A program made the translations under genes and the position numbers. A DNA stretch of 64,000 nt from Corynebacterium cystitidis (GTDB lineage: Bacteria > Actinomycetota > Actinomycetes > Mycobacteriales > Mycobacteriaceae). The notes beneath the pieces were generated by a model. It ran no database searches, was not told the origin of the DNA, and saw nothing but the letters and a program-made list of their open reading frames with translations. Shown here one piece after another: positions 1 through 12,900 of the stretch. Where the stretch lies: the NCBI RefSeq assembly GCF_900187295.1, contig NZ_LT906473.1:2852001-2916000 (forward strand), read 5' to 3'. Each line of letters starts with the position of its first letter. Position 1 is the stretch's first letter.

Positions 1-242
1 CCGGCGGGATTGTGTGTTCTGCTTGGTGCCTGGGGTGGATGCTGTGCATATGAACGATTTGCCATGACTGTTGTTGTGGGGTGTGTTGGCATGCTGTTGG
101 GTGTCTGGGGCAACGTGTGTTGTTTCGTGGCTTGCTGTGGTGGCTGATCCTTTGTGTTGGGGTTGGTTGTTGTGGTGGGTGTGTTGTGTGAGAACTGTAT
201 AGTGGACGCGAGTATCTTTATTCTTTTTGTGTTTTGTGTGTT
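1..242 (+). other. 16S-23S rRNA internal transcribed spacer (3' part)
   Basis: This is GT-rich spacer upstream of the 23S gene. No cloverleaf could be drawn, so there is no tRNA in the visible part of the spacer, as is usual in corynebacterial rrn operons. The segment at about 190-225 (gagaactgtatagtggacgc) is a conserved-looking leader just ahead of the 23S 5' end and probably belongs to the antitermination or processing region. The 16S gene must lie to the left, outside the window. Confidence 0.7.
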
Positions 243-3322
<3,080 letters not shown>

Positions 3323-3563
3323 TCAAACACCCAGGGATATGACATAGAGTGTTGTTGGGTGGTTGAAGCGAAACACAAAAAGCATCATTGTGGTGCTTGC
3401 GTCTACTATGCAGTGTCTGACACAGCACACATACATGTGTGTGAGTCATTTATAAGTCAATATTGGTCTACTGGTCACTGTGTTGAGGTGATCCTGATCG
3501 ACACATATACACTATCCTCCTTTACTGTTTGGGTGGGGAGTACTGGTGTGGGATGCCCTTTAT

Positions 3564-3685
3564 GGTGTGTCGGTGGTAGATAGCGGTGGGGAAACGCCCG
3601 GTCCCATTCCGAACCCGGAAGCTAAGCCCGCCCGCGCTGATGGTACTGCATCCGGGAGGATGTGGGAGAGTAAGACACCGCCGAC
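3564..3685 (+). rRNA. rrf: 5S ribosomal RNA
   Basis: This is a 5S rRNA of about 122 nt. The 5' strand (gtcggtggt) pairs with the 3' strand (accgccgac) to form helix I. The conserved segments ggggaaacgcccggtcccattccgaa and gagagtaagacaccgccgac are split around the loop-E region as expected. It follows the 23S gene after a spacer of about 240 nt that shows no tRNA. It completes the rrn operon in the order 16S (outside)-23S-5S. Confidence 0.95.
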
Positions 3686-3715
3686 CTAAAAACTAGATAT
3701 AGCAATAAATTACAA

Positions 3716-3774
3716 AGCACCCGGAGTGTGCCAACCCTCACCAAAAGAGGGCAGGCGCACACCGGGTGTTTTAT
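3716..3774 (+). terminator. rrn operon terminator
   Basis: A long imperfect hairpin has outer arms acccggagtgtgcc and gcgcacaccgggtg, encloses a second hairpin (ccctc/gaggg), and is followed by ttttattc. It lies about 30 nt after the 5S gene and is the natural end of the rRNA transcript. The mobile-element nest begins immediately beyond it. Confidence 0.85.
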
Positions 3775-3920
3775 TCATCTTAGGATTGCTACCAGGTCAT
3801 TCATTTTGCGGGTGGCGATACCTTTTGCAAACGAATTCATACTTTCGTTAGGACGCTTTCGGTGTGGCTGCGATCTTCTAACAAGCAGTTGAATCGGCCT
3901 GGGTTTTTGAGAGTGGCGGG

Positions 3921-4866
3921 TTAGACGGCCATGGGGGCTGCGTGTAGGTTGTTGTAGTTGTCGTAGTACTCGACGGGCGGTAGATAGCCGATCGAGGAAT
4001 GCAACCGCCGGTGATTGTACCAATGGAACCACTCGGCGGTCACGTCCTCGACGTGGCGGCTATTAAGCCACCGGGTGTTGCCAAAATCGATAACTTCAGT
4101 TTTGTACAGTCCGGTGGCTGATTCCATCAGCCCGTTGTCTTCAGTCTTCTCCCACAGTTCCGATAGATCCTTTCATCTCGTAGTCTTCGAGCAGGTCTTT
4201 TAGGTCGTTGCTGGTGTACTGGGAACCAGCATCTTCAGTGGTGGATCACCCCAGCGGTATCAAAGGTCGGATCCTGGCGCCGACGGTGAGCTACAGCCTG
4301 CTTGAGTGCCCGGATTACAAGCCAGCGGTCGGGGCGATCATCGACCACAAACGCCAACAATTCGCGGGTGTAGACGTCCTCAACAAAGGCGACATACGAG
4401 AAACTACACGCGGTGGGCATATAGGTAAAGTCAGCGACCCACCACTGATCTGGATGTGTCGCTTCTTTCCACGCGCGTTTGATGCGGTCAGCAATCCTTT
4501 CGGCAGCAGGATTACTGATGGTGGTGCGTATTGTCTTACGCCTTGAGACTCCTGTGATGCCAAGAATGTTCATCAGACGACGGACCTGGTCACGGCCGAT
4601 GATCCAGCCTTGACGTTTGGCTTCTTCCCAGAGTTTGAGCTTGCCGTAGACACGCTTGTTGTCTACCCACAGCTTGTACAGGCGATGGGCAGCATACGCA
4701 TCCTCTAGTTCTGCCTGTGTGGGGCCGAATCCACGCTGCTGGTAGCGGTAATACGTGGCAGGAGAAATGCTGTATTCATGCTCTTGAAGCACCTGTCTCA
4801 TCCGCCCGGGTGGACTACAAGTGCCGAGTGATGGTGGAGGAATTCCACGATCACTTCAACTTGCGC
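3921..4866 (-). pseudogene. IS3-family transposase OrfB, multiply frameshifted
   Basis: This is an IS3-type DDE transposase, the catalytic half of an OrfAB pair. The pieces lie in different frames: an N-terminal scrap (VIVEFLHHHS, near 4820-4860); the main part (4235-4801) with the helix-turn-helix region and the first catalytic Asp in WVADFTYM; a short middle piece with DAGSQYTSNDLKDLLEDYEM (about 4150-4235); and the C-terminal part (3921-4140) with the Glu region and WFHWYNHRRLHSSIGY. At least three frameshifts (near 4800, 4233 and 4140) separate them. It cannot produce an active transposase. The C-terminus is near the left IS3 end. Confidence 0.88.
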
Positions 4867-5021
4867 TCACACTGAAGCCTCGGCGAAAAAAGCTGACGCT
4901 TGTGCGCAGCGGTTGTTGGAAAGTGTTTTTCTGTTGATTGGAAAGCGTGATTCTGGGGTTTGGAAAGTGTGGGTCTGGGGGTAGTCCCCGCACGTTGAGT
5001 TGCGCGGGGACGTGTGGAAGA

Positions 5022-5808
5022 CTATAGGTCTTTTCGTGGTTGGTGGGTTTGGCGTAGATTTTCTTCGCTGTTGAGTACCACGGTCATTGATGGGTGCAGA
5101 ATCCGGTTGATGAGGGATTCTGCGGTGACTTTGTTGGGCATCATTTTGCCCCAGTCTGCGGCACCGAGCTGTGAGACAATAGCGGTTGCTTGGAAGGTCG
5201 CGTGCTTCCATGATTTCAAAGAGCACGCGGGTTGCGTGTGGTGAGATTTCCGTGGTGAAGAAATCATCAAAGATGACAAGGTGGTACTTGGTTATCTCCT
5301 TGACCAGTTCGTTCGTGGCTGATACATCCTGGTTGAGTTGATCGATTTCTCCAGCAAGCTCGGCCAAGCGCCAATAGCGTACGGTCAGTAGGCGCATACA
5401 CGCGTTATGGGCGATGGCTTGGACGAGAAAGCTTTTACCGCTGCCTGTCGGTCCGATGATGACCAGGTTTTTCGGTTCAGGCCCGGTGATCCATTCTGTT
5501 GCTTTCAGTCGTGCTAGCCGTTGTGGGCTGATGTCTTTCGGTGGGGTTGCAGTCAAGTTAGCCATGGTGGCCATTGGGTTGACGAGGCGGGCGGCTTTGA
5601 GCCGTTTTTGGCTGGTTCGCTGGATATAGCCTGCTTCTTGGGCACGCAGCATTTCAACGAGGATGTCGCGGAAGGTCATGTCGTCGTAGACTGGGTCGTT
5701 AATCAGCTCCAGTGCTCGGGTACCAGCGGTGACGATGTGAAACTTCTTGAACAAGCGCATCATTTCGTCATCGTCCATGATCTGTGGACTATAGGTGGGT
5801 TGGTTCAT
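5022..5808 (-). pseudogene. istB: IS21-family helper ATPase IstB, frameshifted
   Basis: IstB is the AAA+ ATPase that assists the IstA transposase. From 5808 the reading frame shows the N-terminal IstB region and Walker A (GPTGSGKS), then Walker B (LVIFDDFF). Near 5200 the frame breaks within the sequence around EARD. The true C-terminus continues in another frame as TAIVSQLGAADWGKMM to a stop at 5022. Read without correction the ORF runs on to 4867 in a nonsense frame. The combined length of about 262 codons is normal for the family. The start follows directly after the istA stop, so the two were translationally coupled. Confidence 0.87.
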
Positions 5809-6854
5809 TTATTTGCTGTCCTTTCGGGTTGGGGTGGGGATGTTGAAGGAATCAAATCCTCTGAGTGCGGCCTGATCGAATGAGGTCACCGTCGGTATTA
5901 CTTCAGAGCGAGGGGCGTTGGGTGATGATGATGTGGATGGGCGATTCGACTGTCTGCTCGTAGCGCTGATCGCGCGTTTGATGCTGGAGTAGCTGATGAA
6001 TTGTTTGCTGCCTATGACAAAGGCGCAGGCATCTTCGAGCTGTTGTCGTGAATATCGTGATGCCAAATGAAGGGTGTTTTCACAGCTTAAAAACGCTTGG
6101 GTAGGGAATTGTTCCCGTTCAATCATCACAGTGATCGCTTTGTAGGTTGCGGGACCAATATTGCGTGACCATGTTTCGTAGCGACTGCGTGTCCACAGTT
6201 TTCCGTCTGTCATGGCGCTATCAGGCTGATGCTCCTCGATGCTGGTGTAACTACCAGGGCGTTTGTAGCTACGTTGATGCACATAGATCAACTCCACACC
6301 ATCAGGGTCATAGACTTTAACGCTGTCTTGCCCCAGCCCAATACGCAGCCGACTGCCAACCCAGACTGACGGGATGGAATAGAAACGTTTGTCGACTTGG
6401 AAATGACAATTTGGCCGTGGTGTTGCCCACCGCCACTGAACCGACTCATAAGCAAAAGCAGGCAGCGGTTTCAACGCCTGCTGCTCATAGTCACAAAACT
6501 CCTGGTAACGAGTCAGCCCATCAACCCCGCGATAGGGCGTCTTGTGATGATTAATCCAGTCGACCTGCTCAGCCACAGCGGCGTTGAGGTCATCAAGAGT
6601 GTCAAAGACATAGGGCGCCAAGTACTGCCCCAACCAATCCTGGATGATGTCCACATGTTTTTCCACATGCCCTTTATGGGTGGGCTTACCTGGCTTGGTC
6701 GGCAAAATACCAGCACCATAGTAATCACCGAACTGTCGATAAGGGGTACAGATATCCCGAGCAGGATCGTCTTTACGCGGACGAAACGATGCTGTTGATG
6801 CATTATCCGGGATAAACAACGCAGGTACCCCACCGAAGTAGTCACAGGCATGAG
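5809..6854 (-). pseudogene. istA: IS21 transposase IstA, C-terminal part (split by IS256)
   Basis: This is the C-terminal two thirds of an IstA DDE transposase. The frame enters from the IS256 junction as ACDYFGGVPALFIPDNAS, which holds the second catalytic Asp, and continues through TKPGKPTHKGHVEKHV, which holds the catalytic Glu. It ends at 5809 next to istB. The N-terminal part is at 8297-8894 on the other side of the IS256 element. The gene was whole before the IS256 insertion: the two halves join sensibly at an AAH/ACDYFGG border. Confidence 0.87.
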
Positions 6855-8296
6855 GGTGTCAAGTTGTTTGTGTGTGGGGTTGATTTTATAGGTAGTTTTG
6901 GAAGCGGTCGGGGTAGGCTACGGACATTTGGTTGATGGCTTGTTTCCACCCTGCCACGCGTGCACCTTCTATGAGGCGTCCGGCTGTGGCAGCAACCTTT
7001 TTGCCTTCTTTGGCTCGTTTGGCGGCACGGCGATCTTCGATATTGCAGATCATCAACCACAGCGTCTTGACTGCGGATTCATCGTTAGTGAACTGCACCC
7101 TATTACGGGTGGCTTTACGTAGTTGATTGTTAAACGATTCAATCGAATTCGTCGTGTAGATCACCTTCCTCGCTGCTGGCGGGAACTGTAGAAACGGTAT
7201 AAACCGATCCCACGCATCGCGCCACACTTTCACTGATTGCGGATATTTCTGCCCCAGCTCAGTTGCAGCAAAGTGTTCTAACGCTTGCGCTGCCTGGTCC
7301 TCATCAGCAGCGGTGTAGATCTGCTTTAAAGCCGCTGATACTGCTTTACGGTCCCCGTACGCAACCCACCGGTTGGCTGCCCTGATCAGGTGGACGATAC
7401 AGGTTTGAACCATCGAGTTCGGCCAGGTCGCTTCGACTGCTTCTGGCAGGCCTTTCAACCCATCACAGCACACGATGAAAACGTCTTTAACACCCCGGTT
7501 AGCCAGGTGGGAACAGACCTGTGCCCAGAACGAGGCTCCTTCTTCTTTGGCAATCCAAATACCCAGGATGTGCTTAATACCGTCCATATCCACCCCGATA
7601 GCCAGATAAGCAGACTTGTTGACCACTCGCCCACCATCACGGACTTTGATACGCAGTGCATCGAGGAACACCACGGGGTAGAACTCATCTAGCTGGCGGC
7701 TTTGCCACTGCAGTACTTCGTCGAGCACTGCATCAGTAACCGCAGAGATCGTCTCATGCGACACATCGATCTTCAAGGCTGTGGCTAGGTGGTGTTGGAT
7801 ATCACGGATGGTCATCCCACCGGCATACAAACTAACGATCATGTCATCGACATCGGTCAGGCGACGTACTCCTTTAGGCACCATCGTCGGAACAAACGTC
7901 CCCTGCCGATCACGGGGCACATCAATGGTGACAGGCCCATAGTTAGAATCCACGGTCTTTGGATAGCTGCCATTGCGGTGGTTATCAGCCCGAGCAGCGT
8001 TTTTGGCTGCCCTGTCACCAGACTGATAGCCGAGGTGGACATCCATTTCCGCCTGCAATGCTGCCGATAGCGAGGCTTGCAGCATGCCCCTGACCAGTTC
8101 ATTGGCATCCGTAGTAGAGGTTGCAAGCTCCTTGATGATTTTAGCTACCTCAGGATTGGCAAGCAGTTTCTCCTCAATAGCATCAATCCGAGCTTTATCC
8201 TCTGGATCACGTCGCGTCATAGTCGTCATTGTGGTTCATCTCCTCATGCAGGATCGGTATCCCACACACAAACCATCTGACACCATCACAGGCCAA
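6855..8296 (-). mobile_element. IS256-family insertion sequence (complete, innermost layer)
   Basis: The element is about 1.44 kb and is bounded by inverted repeats: GGTGTCAAGTTGTTTGTGTG at 6855 and GGTGTCAGATGGTTTGTGTG read leftward from about 8286. The word catgag occurs at both borders (6849-6854 and 8297-8302), consistent with a target duplication, although about 10 bp at the right end lie between the repeat and the duplicate. It contains one intact transposase gene on the minus strand. It splits istA and is the youngest insertion in the nest. Confidence 0.88.
6886..8229 (-). CDS. IS256-family transposase
   Basis: This 447-residue Mutator-type (IS256) DDE transposase is full length for the family. 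The N-terminal DNA-binding region precedes the catalytic core: first Asp in VVFLDALRIKV, second Asp in VCCDGLKGLPEAV, the C/H motif WPNSMVQTCIVHLIRAA, and the catalytic Glu in TTNSIESFNNQLRKATR. The ATG at 8229 has a ribosome-binding site (GGAG) 10 nt upstream. No frameshift or stop is present, so this is the only transposase in the nest that looks functional. It could mobilise itself and possibly related copies. Confidence 0.95.
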   Translation of the reverse strand: MTTMTRRDPEDKARIDAIEEKLLANPEVAKIIKELATSTTDANELVRGMLQASLSAALQAEMDVHLGYQSGDRAAKNAARADNHRNGSYPKTVDSNYGPVTIDVPRDRQGTFVPTMVPKGVRRLTDVDDMIVSLYAGGMTIRDIQHHLATALKIDVSHETISAVTDAVLDEVLQWQSRQLDEFYPVVFLDALRIKVRDGGRVVNKSAYLAIGVDMDGIKHILGIWIAKEEGASFWAQVCSHLANRGVKDVFIVCCDGLKGLPEAVEATWPNSMVQTCIVHLIRAANRWVAYGDRKAVSAALKQIYTAADEDQAAQALEHFAATELGQKYPQSVKVWRDAWDRFIPFLQFPPAARKVIYTTNSIESFNNQLRKATRNRVQFTNDESAVKTLWLMICNIEDRRAAKRAKEGKKVAATAGRLIEGARVAGWKQAINQMSVAYPDRFQNYL

Positions 8297-8894
8297 CATG
8301 AGCTGCAATCCAGTTAGCGGTGCGTTCATCGGCGTAGCACTTGGCGAACACCATCCCAGAGTGCGGCAACGTCGCAACAAACACCGACACCTGAAATGCA
8401 TCACTATCGCCTGGCTGTCCAACCCACATTTTATCGCCTGACCAGTCTACAAACATCTTATGACCCGGATCATGAGTCATCGGCCACGACAATTTCTTGT
8501 CATCAATGAAATCTGCAACCCGCGCGGCAAATTGCTTATACGAGTAAGGCTTGAGCCCCTGTGCCACACACTCCCGCTGGTAACGTTCGTGTTCAACCTT
8601 GACCTTGAACTTCCTGCCAGGATTCTTCGCCCCGAAAATCCGCTTGCGTCGAATCAACGCCTCGATATCAATATCGGCATACGACTCGTCGCGATCGTAG
8701 CGCCGGTCAGGAAACAATTCCGCCAACTGCTGACGATCTAGACCGTAGATATCTACCTCAGTCAAGCCATGGTCATGCACAACCGCCTTAGCCAACCGCA
8801 CAGTTTTCGATGAGCACTGATAACTCTGCTGAATCGTGGCATAACTATGCCCACGCAACACTGCGAGCATAATCGCCCGATAATCCGTCACCAT
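8297..8894 (-). pseudogene. istA: IS21 transposase IstA, N-terminal part (split by IS256)
   Basis: The start ATG at 8894 (MVTDYRAIM) follows a good ribosome-binding site (AAAGGAG), so the longer ORF beginning at 8945 is not the real start. The fragment shows the helix-turn-helix region (YATIQQSYQCSSKTVRLAK) and the first catalytic Asp in KMFVDWSGDKM. It ends at the IS256 insertion just after NWIAAH. The missing C-terminal part is at 5809-6854. As it stands only a truncated DNA-binding fragment could be made. Confidence 0.88.
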
Positions 8895-9027
8895 TGCAAC
8901 GGACTCCTTTCTAGTAACGCGGGTACCCCTTACACACCGAGGCACCCGTCAACTACTAGAAAAACACCCCCGCCCCACGCCACACGCCCTGCCCCTTTCC
9001 AACCCCCAGAAATACACTTTCCAACCT

Positions 9028-9319
9028 AAGCCGCAAACAACGCTAACTTCAAGATCTCGTTGGCGTCTTTCAGCTGCTTATTTTCGCGCCGTAGCTTCTC
9101 TAATTCCGCATCTTTCTCAGCATCACTAAGCTCTACTGCCGCTTGATTGGCACTCTCGGCTTTGCGTGCCCAGTTACGCAGAGTGGTTTCCTTGATCCCT
9201 GTTTTACCTGCAACATCACGCAGGGCTGCGGCCTTGGATCAGGCACCTTTCTCCAACGCGGTGAAGTACCTTCTTACAGCCCGGTCCCGGGTTTCTTGGT
9301 CGTAGGCACTGGTAGCTAT
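9028..9319 (-). pseudogene. IS3-family OrfA, start codon lost and in-frame stop
   Basis: This is an IS3-type OrfA, a small helix-turn-helix and leucine-zipper protein that is normally fused to OrfB by frameshifting. The translation shows AYDQETRDRAVRRYFTALEKG, then an in-frame TGA (9239-9241), then SKAAALRDVAGKTGIKETTL, a coiled coil with AELEKLRRENKQLKDANEIL, and a stop created by the IS21 junction. A strong Shine-Dalgarno (AAGGAGG at about 9326-9332) precedes ATA rather than ATG at 9319, so the start codon is mutated. Its true C-terminus lies 4.1 kb away at 4867-4912. Confidence 0.82.
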
Positions 9320-9381
9320 GATAAATCCTCCTTAGGCTTTATCATGCCCTCTCACAAACCCAGACCGATACAATATCGCTT

Positions 9382-9593
9382 AAGTCGTCTCCCCCGAACG
9401 CCAGGGTGGTCGCGAGTGCTGCCACGACTCGAACCGGGGTATGTGTCCGTCGCTGTGTTAAACCGGGAAACGCCTGATCGATATCGTTGGCGATACCAGC
9501 TTTGATGGCTACCAACGCTGGCATCATGGTACCGGTATGGGAGCACACATTCTTCTTGGTGAGTTGCTCAACAGTAACTGCGGTAGTCTTCAT
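9382..9593 (-). pseudogene. N-terminal fragment of an IS1380-type transposase (outermost layer)
   Basis: The frame starts at ATG 9593 (MKTTAVTVEQLT) and reads through TPVRVVAALATTLAFGGDDLSDI. This resembles the N-terminus of IS1380-family transposases, which typically show the order H.P..VV..L...L..GGD..SDI. It is cut by the IS3 right end. On the other side of the nest, 3836-3879 read leftward gives CLLEDRSHTESVLTKV and a stop, a plausible continuation of the same gene. The family call rests on this short N-terminal pattern only. It is the oldest insertion and most of it has been deleted. Confidence 0.6.
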
Positions 9594-9868
9594 CGTGTAG
9601 GTCCATCTTTCCTTACTCTTGTTTTGGTCGTTATTAACAAGATTCTGGCAGGTAGAAGCACCCTTCCTATGTTCACACTCCGATACTTTCAACCACCATC
9701 AAAAACTCGGGCTAGATCACTTTCGCGGGATCTCCCTGGTTTTAAAAACCTTGGGTTCACTGCATTTGTGCTCCGTCTCATCCACTCTGGCGGTATCGTC
9801 GCAAATGTCCATGCACTCTAAAAACGCAAGAGCTGCTAAACGATCAAGAAGTATTTTTTCAAGCAGAA

Positions 9869-9916
9869 ACCCTGTCGCATTGAACACTGATAACGTTCAA
9901 TGTGACAGGGTCTTTT
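9869..9916. terminator. Hairpin terminator between IS nest and surface-protein gene
   Basis: The 17-bp arms accctgtcgcattgaac and gttcaatgtgacagggt differ at one pair, have a 9-nt loop, and are followed by tctttt on the plus strand. It lies 60 nt beyond the stop codon of the surface-protein gene, which reads toward it on the minus strand. It probably ends that transcript, and also rightward transcription leaving the IS nest. Confidence 0.75.
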
Positions 9917-9975
9917 GATACTGCAGTGAGGCTAGCCTAGCTCAGAGAAGCTCCGAAAGCATTGCCTTAGCTCTA

Positions 9976-12900
9976 CTACTTGTCGTCCTGTGACGATGTT
10001 GCTTTATTACCTGAGGAACCTAGCACTGAAGAAGATGTGGAGGAATCCTCTGGAGAACAAGCATCGTAAATCACGGAGCCAACCAGGAGACCTGCGGCAA
10101 CGATTGCTATACCGGAAGCGATCTTACCTGCTTGAGGAGCAACGCTTCCGAGTGCAGCGTTAATGTCAGCGACAAAAGCAGCCAGCTTGGGATCCAAAAC
10201 ACCAACCTGCGCCTGCAGCTGGGTGTTAATTTCCTGAATCCTTGCATTCACCTGTCCAACCAGTGGGGACAGGCCAGGAATGCTCAACTGGGATGCTAGT
10301 CCGATCGGGACCAGCGCCAACAGCGGCAAACCGAACCCAAGAGCGGTAGCAACACACCTGCCCGTATCGATATCGGAAGACCCGTGATCTGATGGTGCCT
10401 CAACAGTGACTGCGACCTCGTCGATCGCCTTGCCATCCTTGTCCTTGACAGTCACCTTAATCTTGTCACCAGGCTTAGCATCCTTGTTTGCTTCCACGGT
10501 GATTGAACCATTCGGGTTTAGCTTGCCCTTACCTGGCCCTTCGACAGTAACGGTGGTGCCTTCTTGGACTTTCCCGCCAACATTTGGCAGGTTCACTGTT
10601 CCGCCTGGCTTTACGGTGCCATTATTCCAATCCGGAGCATCCTTGGAAGGCGTAGAATTTGGATCGAACGGATTAGAACCACCAGTGATTTCTTCACCGT
10701 TCGTGGAGCCATCACCATCGAAGTCGCCGTTCGGATCAAGGATAGACTTGCCGTCTTTGCCTAGGAGGTTAAACACCGCAGTTGCCGCATCTTGCGACCC
10801 ATCTTGGTATGTAATCACAACTGGTACAGCAGGCTTGATAACGTTGGTTAGCGCCGAACCAACCCCAACGATTGTCTGTGGGGAACCTGACGGGAACAGA
10901 CCATTGTATTGGGCTGCCAGCTGTTCAAGTGTAGGAGCCTGCGCCGTGATGACCCCAGAGGTGGTATCAGGCGTGAAGGTCCAGTTAGTCGCCTTGGAGG
11001 TATCGCCCAAGGTTACATTCGCTACAGGAGCGTCGGTCCCTTCGAATGGATTGTTGGAAGGACGAGATTCTCCAACAGGAACATCCGTAGGGCGGTACTC
11101 CGGTTCGAACTTGGACGCATCGGTTGATGGGTCGGTGACGTTGACCTTGACCTTGACGGTGTCCTTGGAGCCGTCTGGGTAGGTCACGACGATGGTTGCC
11201 GGGACGGTGCCTGGTTCGTCGACCTTCGGCTCAGTCTCCCACTCAGTGGTAGTGCCTTCTGGTAGCTCTCCAAGGTTTTGAATGCCCTTGTCGGAGTTCG
11301 GGACTACGCCAACGTTGGTGTTGATGTCCTGGCCGACTGGGTCGTGCTTGTCCGCATCGGTTGATGGGTCGGTGACTTTGACTTTGATGTTGACGGTGTC
11401 CTTGGAGCCGTCTGGGTAGGTCACCACGATGGTTGCCGGGACGGTGCCTGGTTCGTCGACCTTTGGTTCAGTTTCCCATTTGGTCGTGGTTCCCTTTGGT
11501 AGCTCTCCAAGGTTTTGAATGCCCTTGTCGGAGTTCGGGACTACGCCAACGTTGGTGTTGATGTCCTGGCCGACTGGGTCGTGCTTGTCCGCATCGGTTG
11601 ATGGGTCGGTGACTTTGACTTTGATGTTGACGGTGTCCTTGGAGCCGTCTGGGTAGGTCACCACGATGGTGGCTGGCACAGTACCCGGCTCCTCAACCTT
11701 CGGCTCAGTCTCCCACTCAGTGGTAGTGCCTTCTGGTAGCTCTCCAAGGTTTTGGATGCCCTTGTCGGAGTTCGGGACTACGCCAACGTTGGTGTTGATG
11801 TCCTGGCCGACTGGGTCGTGCTTGTCCGCATCGGTTGATGGGTCGGTGACTTTGACTTTGATGTTGACGGTGTCCTTGGAGCCGTCTGGGTAGGTCACCA
11901 CGATGGTTGCCGGGACGGTGCCTGGTTCGTCGACCTTTGGTTCAGTTTCCCATTTGGTCGTGGTTCCCTTTGGTAGCTCTCCAAGGTTTTGGATGCCCTT
12001 GTCGGAGTTCGGGACTACGCCAACGTTGGTGTTGATGTCCTGGCCGACTGGGTCGTGCTGGCCAGCTAGTGAAGGTTTATCGCTTGGATCCTTCGGGTTA
12101 GTTCCGGCCTCGTTCTCAACGATATCTGTGTAGCCGTCGTTATCGTCATCCTCATCGGTCACGTCCGGTGTTCCATCACCGTCGGTGTCAAGCTGGAATG
12201 GGGCGATAGCATCATCTACCGAGCCATCCTTATAGGTGACCTTGACTGGGACTTTAAGCTCTTCGGCGGTGTCCTTGTCCAGTTTCTCCGGTGCGGTTAC
12301 AGTGACAACGCCGGTGTCTGGATCAATCTTAACGTCATAGCCTTGCGGCGCTTGATAATCACCAGGGATTTCAAATTTCGCGCCTTCAGGAACAGTGACA
12401 TCCTCGCCTTTGTCGTTCTTAAACTTCGGGGCGGATTCTGCAGGTGTGCCCGGTACGATGAGCTTGTTCTCGTAGGATGGCGCAAATTGGTCAGCCTGCT
12501 TAGGAGTAACAGTGACCTTTGCATCGATGGTTTCCTTTGAACCATCCGGGTAGGTAACCAGCACAGGGATGGTGTAATCGCCTGGTTGAGTGTCCGCTGG
12601 TGGAGTGACAGTAAGAGAGCCAGGGTTATCTTCGGTAGACGGAGTTTCCGCTACGGTCCAACCGTTCTGAGGCTCGCCAGCATCATTCTTTGGTGCTTGG
12701 GGCTCAAACTTGGTTCCATCCGGAAGGTCAGAAACCTTTTGCGGGACTTCAACTTCCGCACCAGGGCTGGTGGTAGCTGGATCGTAGGATGGCTCATTGT
12801 TGAGGTTCATCGCGTCAACAATGGTGAAAGTGTCCGAAGCTAGGAAGTCGCCGAGACCAGAATGAAGCGTCGCGGAGTATACCGTTCCCGGTTCCCGCTT

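Larger units (their letters stand above)
4914..9026 (-). mobile_element. IS21-family element inserted in the IS3 element, split by IS256
   Basis: The ends carry the multiple-copy terminal repeats typical of IS21. The left end reads TTGGAAAGTGTTTTTCTG at 4916, with further TTGGAAAG copies near 4940 and 4970. The right end mirrors it (TTGGAAAGTGTATTTCTG read leftward from 9024, then another TTGGAAAG). Inside are istA (N-terminal part 8297-8894, C-terminal part 5809-6854) and istB (5022-5808), both on the minus strand. It interrupts the IS3 orfA near its 3' end. No target duplication could be recognised. It is inactive: istA is split by an IS256 element and istB is frameshifted. Confidence 0.85.
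3880..9381 (-). mobile_element. IS3-family element, disrupted, hosting nested insertions
   Basis: The two ends form an inverted repeat of about 28 bp: TTGAATCGGCCTGGG followed by TTTTTGAGAG at 3879-3912, and the mirror TTGTATCGGTCTGGG with TTTGTGAGAG at 9350-9382. Between them orfA (9028-9319) and orfB (3921-4866) read leftward on the minus strand, as in IS3 elements. They are now separated by an IS21-family insertion. The orfA tail (ASAFFAEASV) survives on the far side of that insertion, at about 4867-4912, which shows the two parts were once joined. No clear target duplication is seen. The element is dead because orfA has lost its start codon and carries a stop, and orfB has several frameshifts. 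Confidence 0.82.

Noticed and set aside
1..242. tRNA gene in the 16S-23S spacer
   Set aside because: No cloverleaf or T-loop GTTCRA motif could be found.
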